Source of the DNA: Kiritimatiellia bacterium | Lineage (GTDB): Bacteria; Verrucomicrobiota; Kiritimatiellia; CAIQIC01; JAGNIJ01 | NCBI GenBank assembly: GCA_018001225.1 | Contig: JAGNIJ010000023.1 | Coordinates: forward strand, 1 to 64,000 | Direction of reading: 5' to 3' | DNA length: 64,000 bases | Shown: positions 1-8,129 of the stretch, in pieces | Numbering within the stretch: the first letter of the stretch is position 1 | How the letters are laid out: every line of letters begins with the position of its first letter | Made by a program: the position numbers and the translations under genes | The notes under the pieces: model-generated | Database searches by the model: none | The model's input: only the letters and a program-made list of their open reading frames with translations | Told to the model about the DNA's origin: nothing

Positions 1-1
1 G

Positions 2-496
2 GAGATCGACCTGCTGGTGGTCAACCCGAAGGCCGCGGGGCATCTCATTGCGGAGGATGTCCTGTGGGGCGTCCCCGAGATCCGGCAGGTGGCGCGGGCG
101 GTCGTCAGCGTGCGGGGCTGGCACACGGAGCGGATCAGCCCGAAGCTGGTCGCGCGGATGCCCGAGCTCGTTCGGTTCGCCGACGCGGAGGCCTTGAAAT
201 CGGCGCTGCGCGACCTCGGGCCGGGTCCCGTCGCGCGGATCCTCTGCCTGCCCGACCTGCCCGCCGCGAAGCCCATGGTCGCCAAAACGCTGGAAGTCCT
301 GCGCGAAAAGGGCATCGACGGGGTGCTGCTGTTCCGCCCGATGCTTTTGGAGTTGGCCGCCCACGTGGATGCGCAGAAAAACTACGAAAAGTCCGACCTG
401 CTCCAGCTCCTGCGCATCCTGAAGAAGCACGACCTGCTCAAGGACGCCCAGCTCGACCTGTTCAAGAAAAGCCGCCACGCCTCCGGCGAGCGGTAG
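2..496 (+). CDS. Hypothetical protein, C-terminal part only
   Basis: The reading frame is open from base 2, so the true start lies left of the window; only 164 residues are visible and the GTG at 17 is probably internal. The visible part is mixed alpha/beta with no membrane segment. It has a hydrophobic strand at its beginning (LLVVNP), a second around RILCLPDLP and a third at GVLLFRP, and a Lys-rich helical tail near the end. I do not recognise the family. A short hairpin spans the stop codon, and the methyltransferase gene begins 17 bases downstream, so the two may be cotranscribed. Confidence 0.6.
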   Translation, partial: EIDLLVVNPKAAGHLIAEDVLWGVPEIRQVARAVVSVRGWHTERISPKLVARMPELVRFADAEALKSALRDLGPGPVARILCLPDLPAAKPMVAKTLEVLREKGIDGVLLFRPMLLELAAHVDAQKNYEKSDLLQLLRILKKHDLLKDAQLDLFKKSRHASGER

Positions 497-506
497 CTCT
501 CGCCGG
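483..506 (+). other. Hairpin around the stop codon of the first gene
   Basis: CCGGCGAG at 483-490 pairs perfectly with CTCGCCGG at 499-506, leaving an 8-base loop that contains the TAG stop (494-496). There is no T-run after it, so it is not a classical terminator. It could slow transcription or protect the upstream mRNA end, or be one of the small dispersed palindromes of this genome. Confidence 0.4.
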
Positions 507-513
507 GTGAGAC

Positions 514-1203
514 ATGCGCACGTCCTGGCGCCGATGGCTTTCGCGGATCGAGCCGGAGGGGATTCCCTGGCCCGGCACCTGTTTTTACAACGCCTTGAGC
601 CGCCGGTCGCCGTTCCAGAAGCATTATGTCCTCGTGGCCGACGAGGTCGCGGCGTTCCGGCCGGCCTCGGTCCTCGACCTCGGGACCGGCCCGGGCTGGC
701 TGCTGCTCCGCCTGCGCGAGCGGCTGCCGGGCGCGGCGCTGCACGGCGCGGACATCTCGCGGGCGATGGTGGAGAAGGCGGCGCAGAACCTGGCGGGGAG
801 CGGCATCGAGCTGCGCTGCGCGGGCGCGGAGGCGCTGCCCTATCCGGACGCCTTCTTCGACGTCGTCGTGTCCACGGGTTCCCTCCATCATTGGAAGAGG
901 CCCGTGGCGGGGCTGAACGAAATCCATCGCGTGCTGAAGCCCGGCGGCCGGGCCCTGGTCTATGACTTGGTTCGGAAGATGCCGGAGGACGTGGCCCGCC
1001 GCGCGCGGGCGGAATACGGGCGGTTCCGCGCGACGCTGATGTGGCTGCACTCGTTCGAGGAGCCGTTCTACTCCGCGGGCGAGATGGAGACGCTGGCGGC
1101 GCAGAGTGTCTTCGCGGGCGGGGAGACCGGGTTCACCGGCGCGCTCTGCCGATTGCGGTTGGTCAAGGAGTGCGCCAGCGTCAGAAGTAGTACGACGTGT
1201 TGA
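514..1203 (+). CDS. Class I SAM-dependent methyltransferase
   Basis: This 229-residue protein has the Rossmann-type methyltransferase core. Motif I is VLDLGTGPGW at about residues 53-62, the acidic ADIS segment follows at the end of strand 2, an AEALPY motif comes next, and VVVSTGSLHHW is the motif IV region, followed by LKPGG. This arrangement matches the UbiE/Methyltransf_11 group that acts on small molecules or lipids; the substrate cannot be told from sequence. The start ATG follows a GGTGAG. Its 3' end overlaps the 3' end of the convergent porin gene by 23 bases, so no terminator separates the two genes. Confidence 0.8.
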   Translation: MRTSWRRWLSRIEPEGIPWPGTCFYNALSRRSPFQKHYVLVADEVAAFRPASVLDLGTGPGWLLLRLRERLPGAALHGADISRAMVEKAAQNLAGSGIELRCAGAEALPYPDAFFDVVVSTGSLHHWKRPVAGLNEIHRVLKPGGRALVYDLVRKMPEDVARRARAEYGRFRATLMWLHSFEEPFYSAGEMETLAAQSVFAGGETGFTGALCRLRLVKECASVRSSTTC

Positions 1204-2452
1204 AGGTGAAGTAGAGGTATTCCTCCCGCACGTCGACGAGGACCCGTTCGAGGCGGCCGCCGGCCTGGGCCCAGCCGATGTCGGTGCCGTCGCCGAAGAG
1301 GTAGTTGATGCCCAGGTTGACGGCGCTGTTCTTCGTGCGCGTTCCGGCGCTGAAGCTGACGCCGTACAGGTCGGTCTGCGTCAGCGCGTAGGGGTCGTCC
1401 ACGTCCGGGTCGGGCGCGGCGGACCGGCTGGTGAAGAAGCCGGCGCGCAGCGGGTACTTCTTCCACAGCAGGTACTCGGCGCCGACCGCGGCGTCCACGA
1501 CGAGTTCCCGCTCCACCGGCACCTCGAAGGGCTGGCCGTCCTGGTCCGTGCCTTTCAGGCGCGTGAAGTCCTCTGCCAAATGGCAGCAGAGGTCCGCGCC
1601 GATCGTCCACGCGTCCCGGACCTCGCGCGCGACGCCGAGCGTGAACTGGGCCGCCGTCATGTTGTCCACCTCGACGTCGTCGGAATACATCACGTCGCGC
1701 CGGAACTGGCGGTCGACCACGCCGACGATATGCTCCAGCACCTTGCCGTCGCTGTAGAGGAGGGCGGACGGGGTCTGCGCCCGGAGGCCCAGGCTCCAGA
1801 GCGGATTCCACCGGTACTGCAGGCCCGCCACGCCGAGCAGGGACAGGCTGCTGTACTCGTAGCCCGCCGCGTACGACTGCCCGAAATCGCCCCAGTAGAG
1901 GTCCTGCTGGGAGTTGAACGTGCTGTAGACGCCGTAGAGGGACGCCCCGACGGCCAGCTTCGGGGAAACCTGCCAGCCCGCCGACGGCCCGAGCCACAGG
2001 ACCTGGTGGTCCTGGCTCAACGTGTAGTAGTGCTGCGACTCGGGGAAGGCCAGGGTCTCGAAGTAGGACATCTTCTTCGGCGCGAACACGGCGAAACCCA
2101 GGACCAGGTTGGTATCCATCCGGTACGTGCCGCCCGCCGAGGAGGGCACGGTCTGGAACGCGTCGGCGTCGAAGTCCTCGCCGGGAAACAGGGCGTCATC
2201 CATTTTCAGGCGCTGGAACCCGTAGAGGTTGGCCGAGAGCGAGAGGGTGTTGTTCGGCGTTCGCGCCAGGCCGGCCGGGTTGTAGTAGCAGGCCTCGACG
2301 CCCTCTGCGATCGCGCAGGCCGCCCCGCCCATGCCGGCCCCCCGGTCGCCGAGCAGGTACTGCAGGTAGTTCGCCTCGCTGGCCCGGCCCGCCGCCGGGA
2401 AGAACAGAAGGAAGGAAACCAGGACGACGCCCCTTCGGATCGCGCGCTTCAT
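1181..2452 (-). CDS. Outer-membrane porin, FadL/OMPP1 family
   Basis: This 423-residue protein has an N-terminal signal peptide (hydrophobic VVLVSFLLFF, then AAGRAS). The mature N-terminus has the FadL/OMPP1 signature: GDRGAGMGGA, then EACYYNPAGLA about 15 residues later. The rest is rich in alternating aromatic and polar beta strands, and the chain ends in SYYF, the aromatic C-terminus expected for insertion by the BAM machinery. Family members carry hydrophobic molecules such as fatty acids or aromatics across the outer membrane; the ligand here is unknown. I chose the start at 2452, eight codons inside the longest frame, because AGGGAGG lies at the right distance before that ATG. Confidence 0.8.
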   Translation of the reverse strand: MKRAIRRGVVLVSFLLFFPAAGRASEANYLQYLLGDRGAGMGGAACAIAEGVEACYYNPAGLARTPNNTLSLSANLYGFQRLKMDDALFPGEDFDADAFQTVPSSAGGTYRMDTNLVLGFAVFAPKKMSYFETLAFPESQHYYTLSQDHQVLWLGPSAGWQVSPKLAVGASLYGVYSTFNSQQDLYWGDFGQSYAAGYEYSSLSLLGVAGLQYRWNPLWSLGLRAQTPSALLYSDGKVLEHIVGVVDRQFRRDVMYSDDVEVDNMTAAQFTLGVAREVRDAWTIGADLCCHLAEDFTRLKGTDQDGQPFEVPVERELVVDAAVGAEYLLWKKYPLRAGFFTSRSAAPDPDVDDPYALTQTDLYGVSFSAGTRTKNSAVNLGINYLFGDGTDIGWAQAGGRLERVLVDVREEYLYFTFNTSYYF

Positions 2453-2538
2453 GACGGCCTCCCTTGTATGGAACAATGCTAGCCCGGCCGCTCGGTCCGC
2501 GAAAGTAAAAAACGGAGCCGGGGTGAATCCCGCTTTGC

Positions 2539-2567
2539 TTGCTTCGACGGCGTGGCCTTCTTATAAT
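2539..2567 (+). promoter_or_regulatory. Sigma70-type promoter for the acidic lipoprotein gene
   Basis: TTGCTT at 2539-2544 is followed after exactly 17 bases by a perfect TATAAT at 2562-2567, 21 bases before the lipoprotein ATG. The AT-rich stretch stands out against the GC-rich background. Confidence 0.55.
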
Positions 2568-2588
2568 GAATTAAAAGTGGAGGCCATC

Positions 2589-2960
2589 ATGTCGCCGCGC
2601 CATGTCATGTGGATGCTGATCGCCGGGGTGCTTGCGCTGGGGCTCGCGGGCTGCGAGGACGAGGACTACGACCACGTTCCGCCGGACGGGCAGGGGAGCA
2701 TCATCCTCGACAACTTCACCGGCGATGACATCTACGTGTTCATCGACGGCACGGCCACCAACCGGTTGCGGGACTACAAGGACGAGGCCTACGACCTGGA
2801 TCCCGGCGTGCATCGCCTCGTCCTCGACCAGGACGGCGGAGACCGTTACGGCGCGTGGGACGTGGATGTGATCGAGGGCCGCCTGACCATCGTGGATGTC
2901 GAGACCGACGACTGGAACTGGGACGACTACGAGGTGACCATTCACCTCGAGACGCCTTGA
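2589..2960 (+). CDS. Small acidic lipoprotein
   Basis: This 123-residue precursor has a hydrophobic signal sequence ending in lipobox LAGC, with Cys22 as the predicted lipidated residue. The next residues are acidic (EDEDYDH), and the mature part is strongly acidic throughout with alternating beta-type segments (SIILDNFTGDDIYVFIDG, HRLVLDQDGG). The fold may be a small beta sandwich of about 100 residues. I know no function for it. A strong-looking promoter and a GGAGG before the ATG at 2589 support expression. It is divergently arranged with the porin gene, so the short region between them holds both 5' ends. Confidence 0.7.
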   Translation: MSPRHVMWMLIAGVLALGLAGCEDEDYDHVPPDGQGSIILDNFTGDDIYVFIDGTATNRLRDYKDEAYDLDPGVHRLVLDQDGGDRYGAWDVDVIEGRLTIVDVETDDWNWDDYEVTIHLETP

Positions 2961-2994
2961 ACGCCGGGGCGGGGCCGGTGTCTGAAAGAAAGAA

Positions 2995-4320
2995 ATGACG
3001 CCGCGTCCCGTATTCCGCCTCGCCCTGGTGATCCTGCTCGGCCTGCTCGGGACGTGGCTTATGCCCGTTCACGACGGCTTCTTTCCCCTTTTCCTGGCGG
3101 GCGACCGCGGCTGGGAGCCGGCGGCCTGGCTGGCCGTAGCCGCTGCCGCCTTATGGCTCGTACACCGCCGGGAAGGGGTTCCCGCGCCGCGCCCCTTCTG
3201 GCTGATCGTGGGAGCGGCCGTGGCCGTGGCGAGCGTGCCGCTGCCCCCGTTCCGCCCGATGACGGATTTCTTTTACTGGCCGGGTGTCGCCAAAGTCGCC
3301 GCGGTCGGATTGATCCTGCTCGTGGCGGGCGTCCAGGCGTTCGGTCGGCCGGGCCGCCGGTGGACCGCCCCGTTCCTGGCGATCGCCTCGCCGCTGCTGC
3401 TGTTCGCCTCGCGGCCGCCGCCGGGCGGCGGCCGGCTGAAGCGCGCCTTGTTCGCCGCCTTGCTGCTCCTGTTGGCGGCGCCCTGGCTGGCCTTCGGCCG
3501 CGACTTCTGGCCGCGGGCGCTCTGGCGGATCTTCAACTTCGACGAGATGGGGCGGCTGGCGGTGTCTTTCCGGCACTGGGCCTGGGCGGGCTGCGCCTTC
3601 CTTTTTCTCCTGTCGCCATGGCGCGAGGAAGTCTGGCCGCCCGGACCCGCGGGCCGCCTGCGCTGGCGTGCCACCCTGGCGGCCGCCGTCCTCGTCGTCC
3701 TGGCGCTGCTGCCGCTGGCCCTGCACAAGGGATACCAGTTCAAGGCGCTGCTGATGTATGCCGGCCTGATCGTGTTCCTGGAATGGGCCCCGCTGGTTCA
3801 GCTGCTGATGCTGGGGCCCCGGCTGCCGGTCCGCCTGGCGCCGCGGCTGGCCGCCCTCCCGCCGGCGGCCGCGCTGGGATGGCCGTGGACCGCGGGATTC
3901 CTGCTGCTGGCCGTGGTCCCGTCCCTCATGTATTTCAAAGGGGCCATCGAGGCCGTGGTCACCGGGTCGCTCTTCGCCGCGAAATTCGATCACAGTTGGG
4001 TCGGCTGGTGCCTGGACCAGTCCACGCTTCAGTGCGGATTCTGGCGATTCACCATGATCGCGGCGCTGCTCATGGCCCACGCGGCGATCGCGCGTTGGCT
4101 GGGTGACCGGACCACGCGGCGGGGCCTCTGGACGTTCCGGCTGCTCGTGATCGCCCTGTTCGTCGGGCCGCTCTGCTACCTCGCGTGTGACTACTGGAGC
4201 CTGATCGTGTATATCCGGACGCTCGGCTTCACCCTGCTGCGCTCGTACGGTCTGGTCTACGGCCTCGCCGCCGCCCTGCTAACGCTGGGCTTCCTGCGCT
4301 GGGCGCTGCGACGTGCGTGA
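2995..4320 (+). CDS. Polytopic membrane protein of unknown function
   Basis: This 441-residue protein has roughly ten to twelve hydrophobic segments, starting with LALVILLGLLGTWL near the N-terminus and ending with a helix before WALRRA. Loops are short and Arg-rich, as for an inner-membrane protein. I see no conserved catalytic motif and cannot assign a family. It lies 34 bases after the lipoprotein gene and may share its promoter. A purine-rich GAAAGAAAG precedes the start. Confidence 0.6.
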   Translation: MTPRPVFRLALVILLGLLGTWLMPVHDGFFPLFLAGDRGWEPAAWLAVAAAALWLVHRREGVPAPRPFWLIVGAAVAVASVPLPPFRPMTDFFYWPGVAKVAAVGLILLVAGVQAFGRPGRRWTAPFLAIASPLLLFASRPPPGGGRLKRALFAALLLLLAAPWLAFGRDFWPRALWRIFNFDEMGRLAVSFRHWAWAGCAFLFLLSPWREEVWPPGPAGRLRWRATLAAAVLVVLALLPLALHKGYQFKALLMYAGLIVFLEWAPLVQLLMLGPRLPVRLAPRLAALPPAAALGWPWTAGFLLLAVVPSLMYFKGAIEAVVTGSLFAAKFDHSWVGWCLDQSTLQCGFWRFTMIAALLMAHAAIARWLGDRTTRRGLWTFRLLVIALFVGPLCYLACDYWSLIVYIRTLGFTLLRSYGLVYGLAAALLTLGFLRWALRRA

Positions 4321-4344
4321 CGATTCGGTCAGGGGCGTTTGGAC

Positions 4345-4374
4345 TTGACGGCGACGGCGCCTGTCGCCCATTCT
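4345..4374 (+). promoter_or_regulatory. Possible promoter before dprA
   Basis: TTGACG at 4345-4350 and CATTCT at 4369-4374 are separated by 18 bases, 31 bases before the dprA ATG. The -10 element is weak, so this is a candidate only. Confidence 0.3.
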
Positions 4375-4405
4375 CCGCCCCCGCAAGGGAAGCCGGGGGC
4401 CTGGC

Positions 4406-5548
4406 ATGACCGAACGCGAAGCCTACATAGCGCTCAACATGACCGACAAAATCGGGCCGGTACGCGTCCGCGCGCTGATCGAGACGCTCGGTTCGCCCCA
4501 GGCGGTCTTCGGCGCCGGCCGGGCGCAACTGGTGTCCGTGAAAGGCATCGGCGAGGACCTCGCCGAGTCGATCCTCCAGCAGCGCGACACGCTCGACCCG
4601 GCGGCCGAGGAGCAGAAGGCGCAGGCGCTCGGCGCGCGGATCGTCACGCCGGCGGACGCCGAGTATCCCGAGCCGCTCTCGAAGATTTACGATCCGCCGC
4701 TGGCGCTCTACATCCGCGGCACGCTGGAAAAAACCGACCGCCACGCGATCGCCATGGTCGGCACGCGCCACGCGACGCACTACGGGTTGAGCGTGGCGGA
4801 CAAGTTGGCCTATCAACTGGGGAAGGTCGGCTTCACCGTCGTCAGCGGGCTGGCGCGGGGGATCGACACCGCCGCGCACCGCGGCGCGCTGAAGGCCGGC
4901 GGCCGCACGATCGCCGTCATCGGCAGCGCGCTGGACCGGCTGTACCCGCCGGAAAACGAGAAGCTGGCCGAGGAGATCGTCCAGCACGGCGCCGTGATCA
5001 GCGAGTACACGCTCGGGCGCGAGCCGGATAGAACCACCTTTCCCTATCGCAACCGGGTGATCAGCGGGCTCTCGATGGGCGTGGTGGTGGTCGAGGCGGG
5101 GGCCACCAGCGGGGCGCTGCATACGGTGGACCAGGCGCTGGAGCAGGGGCGGACGGTGTTCGCCGTGCCCGGGCGCGTGGATAACCCGACCTCCAAAGGC
5201 CCGCACCGGTTGATCAAGAACGGCGCGCGGCTGGTGGAGGACGTGGACGACATTCTGCAGGAATTCGAGTTCCTGATCCCGCCGGAAAAGAAGGACGCGG
5301 CGGACAAGCTGGACAGCCGGCCCACGGTGGTTTTGAGCGACCTGGAACAGAGGATTGTACGGGCGCTCTGGGAGGAGCCGCTGGACGTGGACTCGCTGAC
5401 CCGGAAGTCCGGCCTGAAGAGCCACGAGGTAAGTTCTTTGCTGATCGGACTGGAAATGAAGCGGATTGTGCGTATGCTGCCCGGCCGCCTCGTGGAACTG
5501 GCCGAGGGGCTGCGGGATAAAACGGAAGGCGAAAAGCCCGAAACCTGA
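4406..5548 (+). CDS. dprA: DNA-processing protein DprA (Smf)
   Basis: DprA loads RecA onto incoming single-stranded DNA during transformation. The 380 residues show a helix-hairpin-helix region (IGPVRVRALIETLG and VKGIGEDLAESIL, residues about 13-55). A Rossmann-like DprA fold follows, with VGTR at about 117-120, GLARGIDTAAHRGAL, and GATSGALHTVDQALEQGR leading to VFAVPG. A C-terminal winged-helix segment (residues about 315-375) ends the protein. The usual VGSR motif reads VGTR here. The gene stands 25 bases before topA, a common dprA-topA pairing, and is followed by a Xer recombinase gene. Confidence 0.93.
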   Translation: MTEREAYIALNMTDKIGPVRVRALIETLGSPQAVFGAGRAQLVSVKGIGEDLAESILQQRDTLDPAAEEQKAQALGARIVTPADAEYPEPLSKIYDPPLALYIRGTLEKTDRHAIAMVGTRHATHYGLSVADKLAYQLGKVGFTVVSGLARGIDTAAHRGALKAGGRTIAVIGSALDRLYPPENEKLAEEIVQHGAVISEYTLGREPDRTTFPYRNRVISGLSMGVVVVEAGATSGALHTVDQALEQGRTVFAVPGRVDNPTSKGPHRLIKNGARLVEDVDDILQEFEFLIPPEKKDAADKLDSRPTVVLSDLEQRIVRALWEEPLDVDSLTRKSGLKSHEVSSLLIGLEMKRIVRMLPGRLVELAEGLRDKTEGEKPET

Positions 5549-5573
5549 ACACCGAACACCGGAACCCTTCCCC
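5549..5573 (+). repeat. Degenerate heptamer repeat between dprA and topA
   Basis: The short spacer reads as three imperfect 7-base units ending in GAAC or GGAAC, resembling the CCCTGAA heptamers at 9299-9323. It may be a remnant of the same simple repeat. It also lies where the topA ribosome-binding site would be, and no good AGGAG is visible. Confidence 0.3.
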
Positions 5574-8129
5574 ATGAGCAAACACCTCGTCATCGTCGAG
5601 TCGCCGGCCAAGGCGAAGACCATCAACAAGATTCTCGGCGCCGAGTTCGCGGTCAAGGCCTCCATGGGCCACGTGCGCGACCTGCCGCCGAAGGACTTCG
5701 GCATCGATATCGAGAGGAACTTCAAGCCCCGCTACGTGGCCATCAAGGGCCGGGAGAAGGTGCTGGCCGAACTCAAGGCCGTCGCGGCGAAGTCGGACAC
5801 GATCTACCTCGCGCCCGACCCGGACCGCGAGGGCGAGGCGATCGCCTGGCACCTGAAGACCGCGCTGAAGGGGGCCGTGCCGGAGGACCGCTTCCTGCGC
5901 GTGTCCTACAACGAAATCACCGCGCCCGCGATCCGCGAGGCGTTCAGCCATCCCGGCCCGATCGACCTGCGCAAGGTGGACAGCCAGCAGGCCCGGCGCG
6001 TGCTGGACCGGCTGGTCGGTTACCGGGTCAGCCCGCTGCTGTGGCGGCGCATCCGCGGCGCGGCCAGCGCCGGCCGCGTGCAGTCGGTCGCCCTGCGGCT
6101 GGTCTGCGAACGCGAGAACGAGATCCGGAACTTCAAGCCGGAGGAATACTGGCTGCTCGGCGCGAAGGTGGCCAAGCAGGTCGACCCGAAAGACCCGTTC
6201 GAAATCCGGCTCGCCCGGATCAACGGCGAGAAGGCGGAGATCAAGGCGTCGGAGCAGGCGCACGCCGTCAAGGCGGATCTGGAAGGCCGGGCGCTGCGGG
6301 TCGCCGCGATCGTGCCCCGCGAGATCAACAAGCGCGCGATGCCGCCGTACATCACCAGCAGCCTCCAGCAGGCCGCCTCCAGCGTGCTCGGGTACGCGCC
6401 GGCCTACACCATGAAGCTCGCCCAGCGGCTGTACGAGGGCGAGGACTTCGGCGAGGGGCCGATCGGCCTGATCACGTACATGCGCACGGATTCGTTCCAT
6501 ATCGCCGGCGGCGCGCTGGAGTCCTGCCGCCGGTACATCGGGAGCCATTTCGGCGCCGAGTACCTGCCCGAGAAACCGAATTTCTACCGCAGCCGCGGCA
6601 GCGCCCAGGAGGCCCACGAGGCCATCCGCCCGACCGACGTCGAGCGCACGCCGGACTCGCTGGCCTCGGTGCTGGAGCCCGAGGAACTGCGGCTCTACCG
6701 CCTGATCTGGCAGCGCTTCGTCGCCAGCCAGATGGTCCCCGCCCGCATCGCGCAGCGCACGGTCGAGATCGAGGCCGTGCCGCCGCCGGGGAAGACCTCC
6801 ACCTACCTCTTCCGCGCCACGGCCTCCGAGGTCGTGTTCCCCGGCTACATGAAGGCGACCGGCGGCGAGGAGCGTAAGAAGGACGAGAACGGAGAGGAGA
6901 TCGACCGGCTCCCGCCGCTGGAAGTCGGGGAGGGGCTGGATTGCCTCGAGTGGCTCGAACAGCAGAAGTTCACCCAGCCGCCGCCGCGCTTCTCGGAGGC
7001 CGCGCTCGTCCGCGCCCTCGAGGAAAACGGCGTCGGCCGGCCGAGCACCTACGCCTCGATCCTCTCCACGCTCGTCCAGCGCCGCTACGTGACGCGCGAG
7101 AAACGCACGCTCTCGCCGACGGACATGGGCATGAAGGTCTGCGAGTTCCTGGTCACGCACCTGGGCGAGTTGTTCGACGTCAAGTTCACCGCGGGCATGG
7201 AGGAGGCGCTCGACGAGATCGAGGAGGGCCGCGTCGAGTGGACCAGGATGCTCGGCGATTTCTACGGGCGGTTCCAGCAGTGGCTCGAGGCCGCCAAGGG
7301 CCCGCCGGCCGATCCGCGGCTGGTGCAGGCCTTGCTGGACGCGATGGACGGCGTCAGGGAATGGGCGCCGGAAAACAAGCGCGGGAAGCGGACCTACAGC
7401 GATCAGAAGTTTGTGGAATCCGTGCGCAAGAACCTCGCCGAGGAAAAACCGATTACCGACCGGCAGTTGGAGGCGCTGAAGAGCCTCGCGATCCACTACC
7501 GCGAGCAATTGCCGGACCTGCCGCGGGTGCTGGACGAGCTCGGGCTCGCCGCCGAGGCGGAAAAAAGCCGGGCCCCCGTCCTGCCGCCGTCGCCCGAGAC
7601 GCTGCGCAAGCTGGAGCTGCTGGAGAAGGTCGAGTTCAAGCCCGCGCGCCAGGTCGGCAAGAAGACCTACGACGACCGGGTCTTCGCCGATTCGCTGCGC
7701 CGCCAGGTCCAGGGCGGGCGCGCGCTGTCGGAGAACCAGGTCCATTACCTCGACCGGCTGGTGATGAAGTATTCCAGCCAGATGGAGAACTTCGAAACCC
7801 TCGCGGCCGAACTGGGCCTGCACCGGGAGGGCCCGCACGGCATGGAGGACGTCGGGCCGTTGCTGGACGCGCTGAAGGCGGTGAAGGAATGGAAGCCGCC
7901 GGTCAAGCGCGGGCGGCGCACGTGGGATGACCACGCGTTCTTCCAGTCCCTGTCCGCCCAGCACGCGGAGCACCGGCACCTCTCCCCGCGCCAGGTGCTG
8001 TCCCTGAAGAAACTGGCGACCCGCTACCGCGCCCAGATCCAGGACTTCGAAACGCTGTCCGAACGCTACGGCCTCGCGAGCCTGATCAAGACCCGCAAGC
8101 CCGCCGCGCCCGAGGCGAGCCCGGAATGA
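5574..8129 (+). CDS. topA: DNA topoisomerase I (type IA) with triple-repeat C-terminus
   Basis: Type IA topoisomerase relaxes negative supercoils through a transient 5'-phosphotyrosine bond. The 851-residue protein starts with the TOPRIM domain (HLVIVESPAKAKTI, then the acidic DPDREGEAIAWH). It continues with the QQARRVLDRLVGY segment and the active-site motif ITYMRTDS, whose Tyr is catalytic. GRPSTYASI and FTAGMEEALDEIE close the core at about residue 560. The usual Cys4 zinc ribbons are absent; instead there are three copies of a ~72-residue repeat at residues 587-658, 680-749 and 763-834. I chose the ATG at 5574 because MSKHLVIVESPAKAK is the canonical N-terminus. The xer gene overlaps its stop. 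Confidence 0.95.
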   Translation: MSKHLVIVESPAKAKTINKILGAEFAVKASMGHVRDLPPKDFGIDIERNFKPRYVAIKGREKVLAELKAVAAKSDTIYLAPDPDREGEAIAWHLKTALKGAVPEDRFLRVSYNEITAPAIREAFSHPGPIDLRKVDSQQARRVLDRLVGYRVSPLLWRRIRGAASAGRVQSVALRLVCERENEIRNFKPEEYWLLGAKVAKQVDPKDPFEIRLARINGEKAEIKASEQAHAVKADLEGRALRVAAIVPREINKRAMPPYITSSLQQAASSVLGYAPAYTMKLAQRLYEGEDFGEGPIGLITYMRTDSFHIAGGALESCRRYIGSHFGAEYLPEKPNFYRSRGSAQEAHEAIRPTDVERTPDSLASVLEPEELRLYRLIWQRFVASQMVPARIAQRTVEIEAVPPPGKTSTYLFRATASEVVFPGYMKATGGEERKKDENGEEIDRLPPLEVGEGLDCLEWLEQQKFTQPPPRFSEAALVRALEENGVGRPSTYASILSTLVQRRYVTREKRTLSPTDMGMKVCEFLVTHLGELFDVKFTAGMEEALDEIEEGRVEWTRMLGDFYGRFQQWLEAAKGPPADPRLVQALLDAMDGVREWAPENKRGKRTYSDQKFVESVRKNLAEEKPITDRQLEALKSLAIHYREQLPDLPRVLDELGLAAEAEKSRAPVLPPSPETLRKLELLEKVEFKPARQVGKKTYDDRVFADSLRRQVQGGRALSENQVHYLDRLVMKYSSQMENFETLAAELGLHREGPHGMEDVGPLLDALKAVKEWKPPVKRGRRTWDDHAFFQSLSAQHAEHRHLSPRQVLSLKKLATRYRAQIQDFETLSERYGLASLIKTRKPAAPEASPE
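7332..8075 (+). repeat. Three tandem ~72-residue repeats encoded at the topA 3' end
   Basis: The copies lie at 7332-7547, 7611-7820 and 7860-8075. Each has the same order of landmarks: LL(D/E)x, then W or F plus K/A-P, then a basic G-K/R-(K/R)-T-(Y/W), then a D-x-x-F and S-(V/L)-R/S, then a (I/L)-(T/S)-x-x-Q-(V/L) helix, a (H/K/R)-Y-(R/S)-x-Q step and a final LGL or YGL. The repeats diverge in DNA sequence but keep spacing, so they are old. They are basic and could bind DNA in place of zinc ribbons; that role is inference. Confidence 0.75.

Noticed and set aside
5214-7979. Long minus-strand open frame opposite topA
   Set aside because: Same codon-phase shadow; topA on the plus strand has all active-site motifs.
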